A stretch of 64,000 nt of DNA from Clostridium sp. NkU-1 (GTDB lineage Bacteria > Bacillota_A > Clostridia > Lachnospirales > Lachnospiraceae), in NCBI GenBank assembly GCA_001312405.1, contig BBDR01000008.1, positions 62,001 to 126,000 on the forward strand, read 5' to 3'. Positions 47,201 to 55,828 of the stretch are shown one piece after another. Within the stretch, counting starts at the first letter, position 1; the number at the start of each line of letters is the position of its first letter. The position numbers and the translations under genes were made by a program. Under the pieces are notes generated by a model that did not search any database, was not told the origin of the DNA, and was given only the letters and a program-made list of their open reading frames with translations.

Positions 47201-48385
47201 CTACTCTTTATCAATTTTAAGTCCTGGATTAATTCGCTTTAAATATTCATCAAAAAGTGGCACCGTAAAATCTATCTCTCCATGCCCTGTGGAGTAAATA
47301 ATACCTTTACTGATCAATTGAGCTCTTAGCGGTGAAATGGAATTCCCGCGTTTTTTCATAAAATGAGCCACATTTGATATCGTGCAGGGTAAAGTTCCGC
47401 ACTTTACCATAGCAAACAGAAAATCATGCTCTTTTTTTGTACAACGCTCATATCTTACTTTAAAGAAACTTTCATCAAGATTTTTCAAAAATATGGGAAT
47501 TACATGCTCCACATCAGTTTCACTGATTGTTTCACTTTCCGTGTATTCCCAAATAACATTACACAATTCCTGAATAAAATATGGATAACCTTTTGACCAT
47601 CTTAAAATTTCTTTCAATGCGTCCTCTGTATATTTCACGCCGAAATCATTTGCCGGCTTTTCAATCGCTTCTCTGGAGTCTTCTTCCGCCAATTCCGCAA
47701 CTGAAACAAATTTAAATAGACGTTCGGCATAGGTCTTCACCTCTCCAAAAATTCTTAAAACCTTTGGAAGCCCTGCTCCAAATAATATAATCGGTAAACG
47801 CAGCTGATTCACCCGGTGAAGTGCATTGATTAATGCCTCCATTTCATTATCTTTCATGTATTGTATTTCATCAATAAAAAAGCATATTACTCTTCCTGCT
47901 TTTGCCGCTGTCCTACCCATTGTAACAAACATATCCGTCAAGTCATCCGAAAGAATGCCTGTTGTAATATACTCTGAAGGTTCTGATGCTCCAACGGTAA
48001 AGGTCTGCTCTTTGGGATTATAGGTAACATTAAAAGCCTGTAAAACTGCCAAAGCTTTCTTGGTAAATTCTTTTGCGGCTTCAACCGTACTCATATTATG
48101 AATCATTTTTTTCGAATAGTTTGCGATCTGACGAAGAAATCCTCTTTTTTCAGCAATTTCAATATGGGCATAAAGAATATGCTTTTCCTCTGCCTTTTCC
48201 TCAATTGCATTTAATAATACAGTTTTACCGACTCCCCTAAGTCCATAATAAATAACTGGCTGCTGTGGATAGCCTTTTATCATTGCGTCTAAATACTTAT
48301 TCGCGTTTTCAATCAGTTCACCTCTGCCGGCCAGATATGGCGGCATAGCACCGGCTCCCGGAGTATATGGAGAACCAAATTTCAT
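47201..48385 (-). CDS. ORC/Cdc6-like AAA+ ATPase of mobile elements
   Basis: 394 residues, intact, from ATG 48385 behind GAGGAGG. Walker A GLRGVGKTVLLN (about 47-58), Walker B CFFIDEIQYM (about 165), and a C-terminal winged-helix region. Such stand-alone ATPases occur at the ends of integrative elements and phages and may aid replication, transposition-target or abortive functions; the exact role is unknown. It is the last gene before attR. Confidence 0.8.
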   Translation of the reverse strand: MKFGSPYTPGAGAMPPYLAGRGELIENANKYLDAMIKGYPQQPVIYYGLRGVGKTVLLNAIEEKAEEKHILYAHIEIAEKRGFLRQIANYSKKMIHNMSTVEAAKEFTKKALAVLQAFNVTYNPKEQTFTVGASEPSEYITTGILSDDLTDMFVTMGRTAAKAGRVICFFIDEIQYMKDNEMEALINALHRVNQLRLPIILFGAGLPKVLRIFGEVKTYAERLFKFVSVAELAEEDSREAIEKPANDFGVKYTEDALKEILRWSKGYPYFIQELCNVIWEYTESETISETDVEHVIPIFLKNLDESFFKVRYERCTKKEHDFLFAMVKCGTLPCTISNVAHFMKKRGNSISPLRAQLISKGIIYSTGHGEIDFTVPLFDEYLKRINPGLKIDKE

Positions 48386-48485
48386 AACAGCACCTCCTCG
48401 CATCTAATAGCTTAAATTATACTAAAGATCACCTTGACTTACAATGTAATTTTCAAAGCTCGTTTTTTATTTTTCAACATCTCAT

Positions 48486-48508
48486 TACTACACAGTTTTT
48501 ACACAGTT
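48486..48508. repeat. Right subterminal 23-bp direct repeat (putative integrase arm site)
   Basis: Identical to 11722-11744 and in the same orientation; 105 bases inside the right core. Contains the tandem ACACAGTT motif. Confidence 0.65.
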
Positions 48509-48612
48509 ACCCATCAATCCCAAAGAACTCTGATAAACTAAAAGTGCTGCTCACGCTATGTAAATGCGTAATAACAGCACCATATAAATCACACTAAATT
48601 TCAACATCCGCA

Positions 48613-48655
48613 AGTTTTGTTTTAGGTGTGGAAGGTCTCGAACACACCGGTCGTT
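48613..48655. repeat. attR core: second 43-bp direct repeat with a riboswitch aptamer copy
   Basis: Identical to 11609-11651. On the minus strand it carries the complete P1, loop and A-rich tail but then runs into element sequence (TTGCGGATG...) instead of the queT ribosome site. This copy therefore senses ligand, if at all, without a queT gene behind it. Confidence 0.85.
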
Positions 48656-48665
48656 GAATGCAGAT

Positions 48666-48700
48666 ACCCCCTTAAAACATTGAAAAACAAGGGGATTTTG
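48666..48700 (-). promoter_or_regulatory. Leader hairpin upstream of the right aptamer copy
   Basis: CCCCCTTaaaa...caaGGGG: a 6-7 bp GC-rich stem lies between the native promoter and the aptamer. It may be a native leader structure; the left end has a different hairpin (GTGAAA...TTTCAC) at the equivalent place. Confidence 0.4.
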
Positions 48701-48719
48701 CGACCTTGGTACGGTAGAT

Positions 48720-48748
48720 ACTATAGCATAAATCACCTTGAAATGCAA
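48720..48748 (-). promoter_or_regulatory. Probable native queT promoter, separated from queT by the element
   Basis: On the minus strand TTGCAT, a 17-base spacer and TATAGT form a good sigma-A promoter about 65 bases upstream of the aptamer copy at attR. It lies outside the element, so it is where the promoter of an uninterrupted riboswitch-queT unit would be. Confidence 0.65.
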
Positions 48749-48835
48749 GTCGTTCCCCAAATTCACACGCAACGCCTGTCAAACTTTGGAAGTGCATCGG
48801 CAATCAGGTTCAGGGTCATAAATGGGGGGGAAAAT

Positions 48836-48973
48836 CTAAAAATAATGCATTATTTCCTGAACAAATGCATCCACATCCTTAGTCCTCCTGGCAGTAGTTT
48901 TACACATTCCTCCTGTGGATTAATTCCACAGCGTACAATCGTTTTCCGGTATAGCTTTCATTGAAACAGTCAT
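48836..48973 (-). CDS. Small Cys-containing protein, frameshifted
   Basis: ATG 48973 behind GAGGTGATAAG gives MTVSMKAIPENDCTL; after one added base it reads CGINPQEECVKLLPG and, in a third frame, KDVDAFVQEIMHYF. About 45 residues with three or four Cys. The pieces are protein-like and end just inside the host flank. Two breaks in 138 bases keep confidence low. Confidence 0.42.
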
Positions 48974-49207
48974 TTTCTTATCACCTCTTCCCAAACTTTT
49001 TCTTACTATTGTTATACCCAAATCAAGCTAATCTTCCTTTTCCTATAAATAGTTTTCAATCCAAGCTTTTTGAAACGCAAAAATCCCTCAGGCAGTTAAC
49101 TGCCTGAAGGATCTGCTTGGTGTTATTCCTTTTTATTAAATATTACAATGAAATTATTCATGGCATATGGAGCCAAAATAAAACTTGGACGCTGGATTAA
49201 CTTTTAT
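48974..49207. other. Intergenic region with a terminator-like palindrome
   Basis: CCTCAGGCAGTTAACTGCCTGAGG-type repeat around 49086-49109 lies downstream of the DUF364 gene and is likely its terminator on the minus strand. No gene seen otherwise. Confidence 0.55.
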
Positions 49208-50023
49208 TTATGATGAGCCGTTCTGCACTTTTTCCAAAGAATGATAGCCGGAACCACCCTCGCTGATGATGTCAAGCACTTCATCCGGCTTAGTAACCAG
49301 AACACCGCCCATTGTCGTGACCCCACGCTGAAAAAAAGCATCCGGAAGCATGCTGGCAGTCGGCCCTGTAACGATCACCCTGGCACCAGGCTTTATCATA
49401 TTCAGTAAATCCGGAAGGGTGTCGTTGAGCACGGTAACACCTGTAATCACCAAAAGATCAGCCTCAGGAATATACATTGATGCATCTTCCGGATGTGCAT
49501 AATGCTCAAGCTCTTTTCCTTTTAAAGTACGGTTGTCCATCTCAAGTACTTTAAAGTCGGCCTCAGCGGCAATCAGCTTTTTCAAAATGGGAACCAAAGC
49601 CCCCACGACTACGCTTTTTCCGTCTTCGGGAATCTGCACGTCATCAAAGGCATCCACCCCGGTTTGAAGCTGATACCCCTTTGCTGCTCCACTTTGCCAG
49701 CAGGCAGCGGACAGGGCATTCAGGGTGGCAATTGCCAATGTTTTTCGCAAAATATTGGAATGGTCCAAATCAGATAGATAATCTGCTGCGCTGCGGCCCT
49801 TCAGCCTGCCGGATAAGGGCATTGCTTTCGCAGAACTGGGACAGCACACAGCCTCCGGGATTTCCTTAACCGGTGTAAAACACAAGCCTCCCATACCATT
49901 GCTTAGCTTTACTCCAGAAAAAAACAGTCCGAATACTGCTCTTTCCACAGTAATCCCTTCTAAGTCACTGCCCAGGCAGTTTTGCACAAGTGCAGCAGTT
50001 TCTTTTAACAAAATATTTCCCAT
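49208..50023 (-). CDS. DUF364/DUF4213 protein, putative metal-related
   Basis: 271 residues, intact, from ATG 50023 (MGNILLKETAALVQNCLGSD). The N-terminal DUF4213 enolase-like part is followed by the DUF364 Rossmann-like domain (MYIPEADLLVITGVTVLNDT; RVIVTGPTASMLPDAFFQRG). The family is linked to heavy-metal chelation or cofactor handling by structure and context, without proven function. It is the last gene of the operon with a radical SAM enzyme, MoeA-like protein and FecBCD-type importer. Confidence 0.82.
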   Translation of the reverse strand: MGNILLKETAALVQNCLGSDLEGITVERAVFGLFFSGVKLSNGMGGLCFTPVKEIPEAVCCPSSAKAMPLSGRLKGRSAADYLSDLDHSNILRKTLAIATLNALSAACWQSGAAKGYQLQTGVDAFDDVQIPEDGKSVVVGALVPILKKLIAAEADFKVLEMDNRTLKGKELEHYAHPEDASMYIPEADLLVITGVTVLNDTLPDLLNMIKPGARVIVTGPTASMLPDAFFQRGVTTMGGVLVTKPDEVLDIISEGGSGYHSLEKVQNGSS

Positions 50024-50068
50024 AAGATACACCTTTATATCGTTTTATTTTAAAAATATCAGCAGTTT

Positions 50069-51050
50069 CTAAATCTTCAACAGCATTCCTTCAAGTATGC
50101 GTTGGATCTCTTTTCTTTTGTCTACAACATACATTTGTTCACCGATTTCATGCACAAAGACCCCGGAAGATGCCTTTGGCGCTCGCCTTGTAATGGAAAC
50201 GCCCAGCACCTGGTTTCCCCCTCCAGCCAAATACCATAGCGGGATATCCTCCGGGCTGTTGCCCGCCGCAAGGCTGATTTCCCGGTCGGGTAAAATTAAC
50301 CTTGCAATTGCAGTTACAAGAGCGGTTTCCCATGGTGAGCAACGCGGATGTGCCTGAAGCGCCGTTCCCGCAAAGGACATGAAACGGGAGATCCTTAACT
50401 GATACAGCCTGTTAAACTGCTTAAGATAAAACAGTTGGGCAATTCGGTCTGCATCGCTTTCTCCCAGCCCTACCAGCATCATAGTGCGGCTGGGCATTTC
50501 AAGCTCCTCACAGATTTCAAGAAGCTTCTGTCGCCTGGGGAGGCTGTCACCGGGCTTCACAGCCCTAAATATTTCAGGATTGGTGCATTCCAGTGAACTG
50601 GTGACACTCTCTACCCCTAAGCGCTTTAGTTCCAGAACCCCTTGTTCAGAAAAAGAAGGACCCAGATTCACTTCAAGCTCCAGGTTGGAATGCTCGCGGA
50701 TTGTCCGCACCATCGCAAGAAGCGGTTCCTCAAAACCGCCGTTTAAATCGGTTCCCCCACTGATATGAAATTGCCGGATCCCCACATCTTCAATCAGTTC
50801 CAACCCTCTTAAAAGAGCATCCATTGGAAAATGATCTTCCGTAAAAAAGCTGCAATAAGAACAGCGTGGAACCACATGGCACGGAAAAATACCACCAGAA
50901 CCGGATGTCCACCATAGTTGATCACCAAGGATCTGATTTCTTTTTTTGGCACGCACGCCGAAAAAGATCAAATGCGGCATCGGGCTGATTTAAATTTCGT
51001 GCATTCTGCATCAATTCCAATGCTTCTGCAGGAGTAAGGCCGCGCTCCAC
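50069..51050 (-). CDS. Radical SAM protein with CX5CX2C motif, one frameshift
   Basis: GTG 51050 behind AGGAG gives VERGLTPAEALELMQNARNL, a BioB/HydE-like N-terminus. A break near 50940 (A run in CQKKK) leads into the main frame, about 325 residues. The cluster-binding segment is FPCHVVPRCSYCSFF, spacing CX5CX2C instead of CX3CX2C. Downstream lie SGGTDL (SAM contact), SLECTNPEIF and MMLVGLGE. The CX5CX2C spacing is known from HmdB-type enzymes. Probably makes or alters a cofactor used with the imported metal; this is inferred from neighbours. Confidence 0.78.
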
Positions 51051-51051
51051 C

Positions 51052-52264
51052 TTAACTCCTCCTTTCGTCATCATCCGGCAGTCCATACAACAGCTCTGCC
51101 TCGATCACATCGCCTTTGTGATAACCCTCTGATCCCACCGGTATCACCATTAGCGCATTACAGTTCATTGCCTGTGCAAACCGGCTGCCCCATGACAGCG
51201 GCTCTGCAAAGAATCCGTCCCCAGCTTTATATACCTTTAGCCGCAGGTAAAACTCGTAAGGTGCAGGTTTATGCACCTCCTTCTGCAAAACTGCCTTTAC
51301 CCTCCGGGGGGCTGCATAGCACGTCCCTCCGCCTGGTAAACCAATGGGCGGACACACCAATCCAAAGCGCAGAACGCTGCAAAAGGTGGACCTGGCAGGT
51401 TGATAACCGGCTTTCCGTCTGCAATCGCCAATGCAACTGGAATTCCCGGAATGGACTTTATGCCGTGCTGCAAAAAGCTGCTGCGCTTTTTCAGCAGCCG
51501 AACGGTATAGTCTTCGCTGCCCTTGGAAGATCCCCCGTTAATCAGGATAATGTCTGCATTTTGCAACGCATCAGTCAACGTTTCATCCAGCAGCTTTTGA
51601 TCGTCAGGGAGAATGGGATAGTCCGGATAACCGCGCCCCATTCCTCCAGATATCCGCTGATCATTAAGCCATTGGTTTCCACATTCTGTCCACGCTGCGG
51701 CTTTTCCCCAAGGCAAACCAGCTCGTTTCCTGTAGGAATATAAGCCACCACCGGCTGCTTTACAACCTCAAGCTCAGAGATACCGCCTGCCGCTAAAAGA
51801 CATAGCTGCATGGGATGCACAACATCCCCCTTTTTAAGTAAAAGTTCTCCGGAACGCAGCATAGAACCTTGTGGACTGACCAGCTGCCCTTGCACAATTG
51901 GTGCTTCGGGCACAATGGAAAATGTGCCCGAAGCGTTATAAACAAGGTCCTCCACCTGAATAACAGTGTCAAAAGCGTCAGCAAAATCGTCACCAGTATC
52001 TGCCATTGCATAATCCAGATCCTTTTTCCATGCAGAAGTGTCCGGAATACCATTGGTAAAATCTGCAAAGCGTACAGCGATGCCATCCGCCTGCGAACTG
52101 CGGCATACGGGCAGCGTATTCTGCGAAAAAAACATCCCGCGTGCAGATTCTGCCTTTGATTGCTCCAAGGGCAGAATTTCCGTTGCAATGTCCGGAGTCC
52201 ATCGTGCCATTAAGGCATTAATCGCCTCAGCCCTTGTTATAAAGTGCTCGCTGTCTAAATACAT
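51052..52264 (-). CDS. MoeA-like molybdopterin molybdotransferase, two frameshifts
   Basis: About 404 residues in three frames. The MoeA core is clear: SSQADGIAVRFADF, IPTGNELVCLGEKPQRGQNV with ETNGLMISGYLEEWGA, INGGSSKGSEDYTV and GKPVINLPGPPFAAF. MoeA inserts Mo or W into adenylated molybdopterin. Breaks are near 51620 and 51320 (poly-G region). It lies between the substrate-binding protein and the radical SAM gene, not with other moa/mob genes, so it may serve a dedicated metal cofactor pathway. Confidence 0.85.
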
Positions 52265-52275
52265 GCCGTCCCCTC

Positions 52276-53385
52276 TTACTTTCCGTCAATGATTTCTGAA
52301 ACCTGTGCATCGCTCATCTCATAAAGGAAGAAATGGCTGTAAAAATATTTGATTTCCCTGGCCAGCTCATCCCGGGTCATAATTTCAGGATAGAGCTTGT
52401 TCATTGCCCAGAAAATGGTAAGCGGCTGCTCTACCGTACGGTTTCCCCATACATGGGCAACGGTAGGCGTCACATAAAACGCCTTATCCTTTACAGCGGT
52501 AATATTAGCAAAACGGCTGTCAGCTCGATTTCTGCAATTTGTGATTTAGCGGTAAGAATCATGACCTGCGGGTTCCATTTAAGTAAGTCCTCCAATGTAT
52601 AGGTCAGAGTATCCTCCTTGCGCCCATCGTCAGTGACGCTGATGCCGCCAGCCTGGGCAATCCACCACTCAGCAATTTTATGAGGCTGGGTGAGTGTGGT
52701 AACACTGCCGTAAAGCACGGTTTTTTTATCAGTGATGTCTTTGGTCAGTTCCTGAGCTCTGGCTAATTTCTCATCAAAGTATTTTATGTAATCAGCAGCG
52801 GTCTCCTGTTTATTCAGTACCTCGCCCATCAGGGTGACCGCCTTTTTAACATCGTCTATCTCCGACCAGGCCAGATAAACTGCGCTGATTCCGTTTTTTT
52901 CAAGAAGCTCTGCAGTTTCCTTTGTCATGGTAAAGCAAACATCCGGCTTGGCTGCAAGTACGGTTTCCATAGCAATCTCTTTATTGGCTTCGAAAATAGG
53001 AGCACCCTTAATTTGAGGCGCGAACTCGTACTGCAGCTTCCAGTTATCATTTTTCGTAAAGTTTTCCGGCATATCGTTACAGATTTTGGAACCTTCCCCC
53101 ATCAGCTCCACAAAAGCATTGAGAACACCCACAGACCCAAAGGTACCAATTTTTTTCAATTTGCGCCGGTATAGTAACCGTACGGCCTTCCATATCCGTA
53201 ATGGTACGTTCGGCGGCGGGAGTCTGTTCAGCTGAATCCGCCTGCGAAGATGGCGCTTCAGAAGTGACTGTTACTGCAGAAGACGGCGGCTCTGTTTGGG
53301 CTGCTTTCTGCGAACAGCCCGTAATGCCGCCCAGCAGAAGCACCGTCGCCAAAAGTGATGCGGCTGTTAGTTTTACTGATTTCAT
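52276..53385 (-). CDS. ABC importer substrate-binding lipoprotein (FecB/BtuF type), two frameshifts
   Basis: About 370 residues. Signal peptide and lipobox (LLLGGITGC, Cys about residue 24), then a Ser/Pro/Glu linker, then the PF01497 domain (VLAAKPDVCFTMTKETAELL; ISAVYLAWSEIDDV) and C-terminal part (VAHVWGNRTVEQPLTIFWAM). Breaks near 53155 and 52495. Anchored outside the membrane, it would bind a metal chelate, heme, cobamide or oxyanion complex for the adjacent permease. The substrate is unknown; the MoeA neighbour hints at Mo/W. Confidence 0.88.
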
Positions 53386-53416
53386 AAATACTTCCTCCTG
53401 ATATAATTTTTAATTA

Positions 53417-54208
53417 TCAAAACATAAGCGGAACGCAAACCTTAACTGCGTGTCCGTCCATGCTGATGTCTGTTTCAGTGACATGTACCGGTGTCTGATA
53501 AAGCGCAGAAAGAGAATCACTGGTAACGACTTCTTCCGGTGTTCCCTGGGCCATAATATATCCGTCCTGCATCATCACGACACGACTGCAGGCGAGAAAA
53601 GCATGCTCAGGAAAATGAGAGGTCATTAAAACGGTATACCCCTGCGCAGAGAGTTTTTTGATTACACGCAGCATCTTAACCTGATTGCCATAATCAAGAT
53701 TGGCGGTTGGCTCGTCCATAACTAAGATATCCGACTGCTGTGCCAAAGCGCGCGCAACCAGCACCATCTGTCTTTCGCCGCCGCTCAGTTCCTGAAACAG
53801 AGTATGCTCCAGTTCGAGAATCCCCATGCGTTCCATCGCTTCCCGTGCAACGGAGCGGTCTTTTTCGCTGGGCGAGCCCCCCAAAGAAAGATGGGAAAGC
53901 CTTCCCATCAAAACAACCTCAAATGCCTCATAGGGAAATGTGATACCGCTGGACTGGGGCACATAGGCCATCATGCGCGCGCGCCGGCGTGAGGAAACAG
54001 ACGATGACAGATCCTTTCCATCAATGCGTATGCTTCCGGATTTCATTTTGCTGAATCCCAGCAGGCACCTCAGTAATGTAGTTTTTCCGGTTCCATTAGG
54101 ACCCAGCAGGCACACAATATCTCCTTTATCCGCATGAAAAGAAATGTCTTCCAGAATCATCCGGTCCGGCTTATAAAAAAAGCTGATGCCATTCACCTCA
54201 AGCATCAT
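53417..54208 (-). CDS. ABC importer ATPase (FecE/BtuD type)
   Basis: 263 residues, intact. Walker A GPNGTGKTTLL, Q-loop MAYVPQSSGI, signature LSGGERQMVLVARAL, Walker B ILVMDEPTANLDYG, H-loop TSHFPEHA. The start ATGATG overlaps the permease stop. Energises the importer. Confidence 0.95.
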   Translation of the reverse strand: MMLEVNGISFFYKPDRMILEDISFHADKGDIVCLLGPNGTGKTTLLRCLLGFSKMKSGSIRIDGKDLSSSVSSRRRARMMAYVPQSSGITFPYEAFEVVLMGRLSHLSLGGSPSEKDRSVAREAMERMGILELEHTLFQELSGGERQMVLVARALAQQSDILVMDEPTANLDYGNQVKMLRVIKKLSAQGYTVLMTSHFPEHAFLACSRVVMMQDGYIMAQGTPEEVVTSDSLSALYQTPVHVTETDISMDGHAVKVCVPLMF

Positions 54209-55228
54209 GACCACCCCTTTCTGACACGGTATAGAAGCAATATGAAAATCGGTGTACCGATTAAAGCGGTCAGCACGCCCAGGGGCAGCTCAACACCCTC
54301 AATTCCGCGTACAACATCGTCTATTGCCAGCAGAAAACAACCGCCAATTAAAAAAAGAAACCGGAGCCAGCCGGGAAAAGCTGGAGCCGCTGATCATACG
54401 TGCAATATGCGGCACCACCAATCCCACCCATCCAATAATTCCGCTGATACTGACAGCGGAGACGGTCATCAGCGTGGAAGCAACCACCACAACCAGCTTG
54501 GTAAGAGGTACATTCACGCCCAACGCAGCGGCTTCGTCCTCTCCTGTGGAAAGTGCGTTGATCTGGTGGCGGAACAAAAACAGCAGTACCGATGAAATGA
54601 TAACAGCAGGCAGCAAAAACAAAACCTCGCGGCCGGATCCTCTTCCCAGACTGCCCATCAGCCAAAAGGTAATGGAGGGCAGCGCATTGTCGGTATCTGC
54701 CATGGTTTTCACAATGGAAAGCAGCGCCTGAAACAGGCTGGAGACCACAAGCCCTCCAAGAATCAGCACCGTAATTGCCTGCCGTCCGATTGTATAGCCG
54801 ATAAAATAGGTCAATACCACCGCTGCCATTCCGAAAGCAAACGCACAAACCTGAATTTCCCACCAGGAGGCATCGTTGATCATTGCAAGTGCTGCCCCAA
54901 AGCCTGCACCGGCAGATACGCCCAAAATATCCGGAGATACCATGGGGTTTTTAAACAACGTCTGATAGCTTGCTCCTGAAAGCGAAAGTGCGCCTCCCAC
55001 AAGAATTCCTAACAAGATACGTGGCAGACGTACCTGCAAAATTACGGTCTCCAGCGTTTCTTCCCAAGTAGGTTCAACCGGAAAGATGCGGGAAAGAATA
55101 ATTTTCCATACAGTTTTAGGCGGTATAGCATATCTCCCCACCAAAAAGGATAAGGAAAATGCTGCTAACAGCAGCATGCTTAGAAATAAAAGGATCACCG
55201 CAAAATACCGGCGGTTTATTTTTCTCAT
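54205..55228 (-). CDS. FecCD family ABC permease, one frameshift
   Basis: About 341 residues with roughly ten membrane helices. Family motifs: RLPRILLGILVGGALSLSGA, NPMVSPDILGVSAGAGFGAA and the C-terminal GIIGWVGLVVPHIARMISGS. After a break near 54360 the last part reads LIGGCFLLAIDDVVRGIEGV and ELPLGVLTALIGTPIFILLL. First gene of the metal operon. Confidence 0.92.
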
Positions 55229-55748
55229 ATGTAACCCTCCTGCTTTTTTTTCTTTTCGATATACTCACTTAAGAATAACGACAAAAAAATATAAAATCGT
55301 TATATTCGCAAAAAAATAACGATTCTTTTCTAAAATTATACAATAACAACTTTAAAATAGCAACTCACATAAAAAAATTTTTAGTATTCCTAAAAGATTT
55401 TGGTTTTAAAGTGATTCTTACAAAATGGAGACAGACTGGAAAAACCCGAATTATGAACAAAGATATAAATTAATATATATTTTAAGCCATTGGGATTGCA
55501 AAAAAGGGGAGACGGTTAAGCCGTGAAAATGTAAGTGAATTTGGCATTGGTGCATTTGCATGTTTTGAGCAGATATTCTTGTTTCTTTATTACCTAAATT
55601 GCTCTAGTATTGTATAAACTTATGGATTTAAAAAGTTCTTAGAGACTGCTTTAAAGAGGACCTGTTGAATTAATTTTTCTGCCTCACCAAATGAAGCTTC
55701 ATAATAAATTTTAAATGGTCTTATGCACCAGTTTAAGTTTTAAATAAT
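55229..55748. other. Promoter region of the metal operon and non-coding stretch
   Basis: About 500 AT-rich bases. TATAAT-like boxes and an A-rich leader lie near 55260-55340 on the minus strand. I see no riboswitch consensus or convincing gene. A 33-codon plus-strand frame at about 55425 (METDWKNPNYEQRYK) may be a relic and is not called. Confidence 0.4.
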
Positions 55749-55816
55749 AAAAGGCCGCTTCATAATGAATGATTAATGACCAATTAGCAATCATCCTTCA
55801 TTATAAAGCAGCTTTA
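55749..55816 (-). terminator. Long hairpin terminator of the polysaccharide operon
   Basis: AAAGGCCGCTT-ATAATGAATGATT pairs imperfectly with AATCATCCTTCATTAT-AAGCAGCTTT; on the minus strand it ends CCTTTTATTATTT. It lies 13 bases after the last gene of the operon. Confidence 0.75.
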
Positions 55817-55828
55817 TTTGTATACATA

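Larger units (their letters stand above)
11609..48655. mobile_element. Integrative mobilizable element of about 37 kb inserted in the queT riboswitch
   Basis: Bounded by the 43-bp perfect direct repeat. It holds a Tn916-type tyrosine integrase and excisionase near the left end, mobilization genes (MobC, relaxase) near the right end, a recombination module, hicAB and a large defence cargo. No VirB4, coupling protein or other T4SS genes are seen, so it should depend on a helper for transfer. Both ends carry a second identical 23-bp repeat inside the core. Several AT-rich islands differ from the host flanks. An IS66 scar and a tRNA-Thr 3' half inside suggest it is a composite of older insertions. 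Confidence 0.82.

Noticed and set aside
55425..55525. 33-codon frame upstream of the metal operon
   Set aside because: No clear ribosome site and no similarity that I can recognise; at most a relic.
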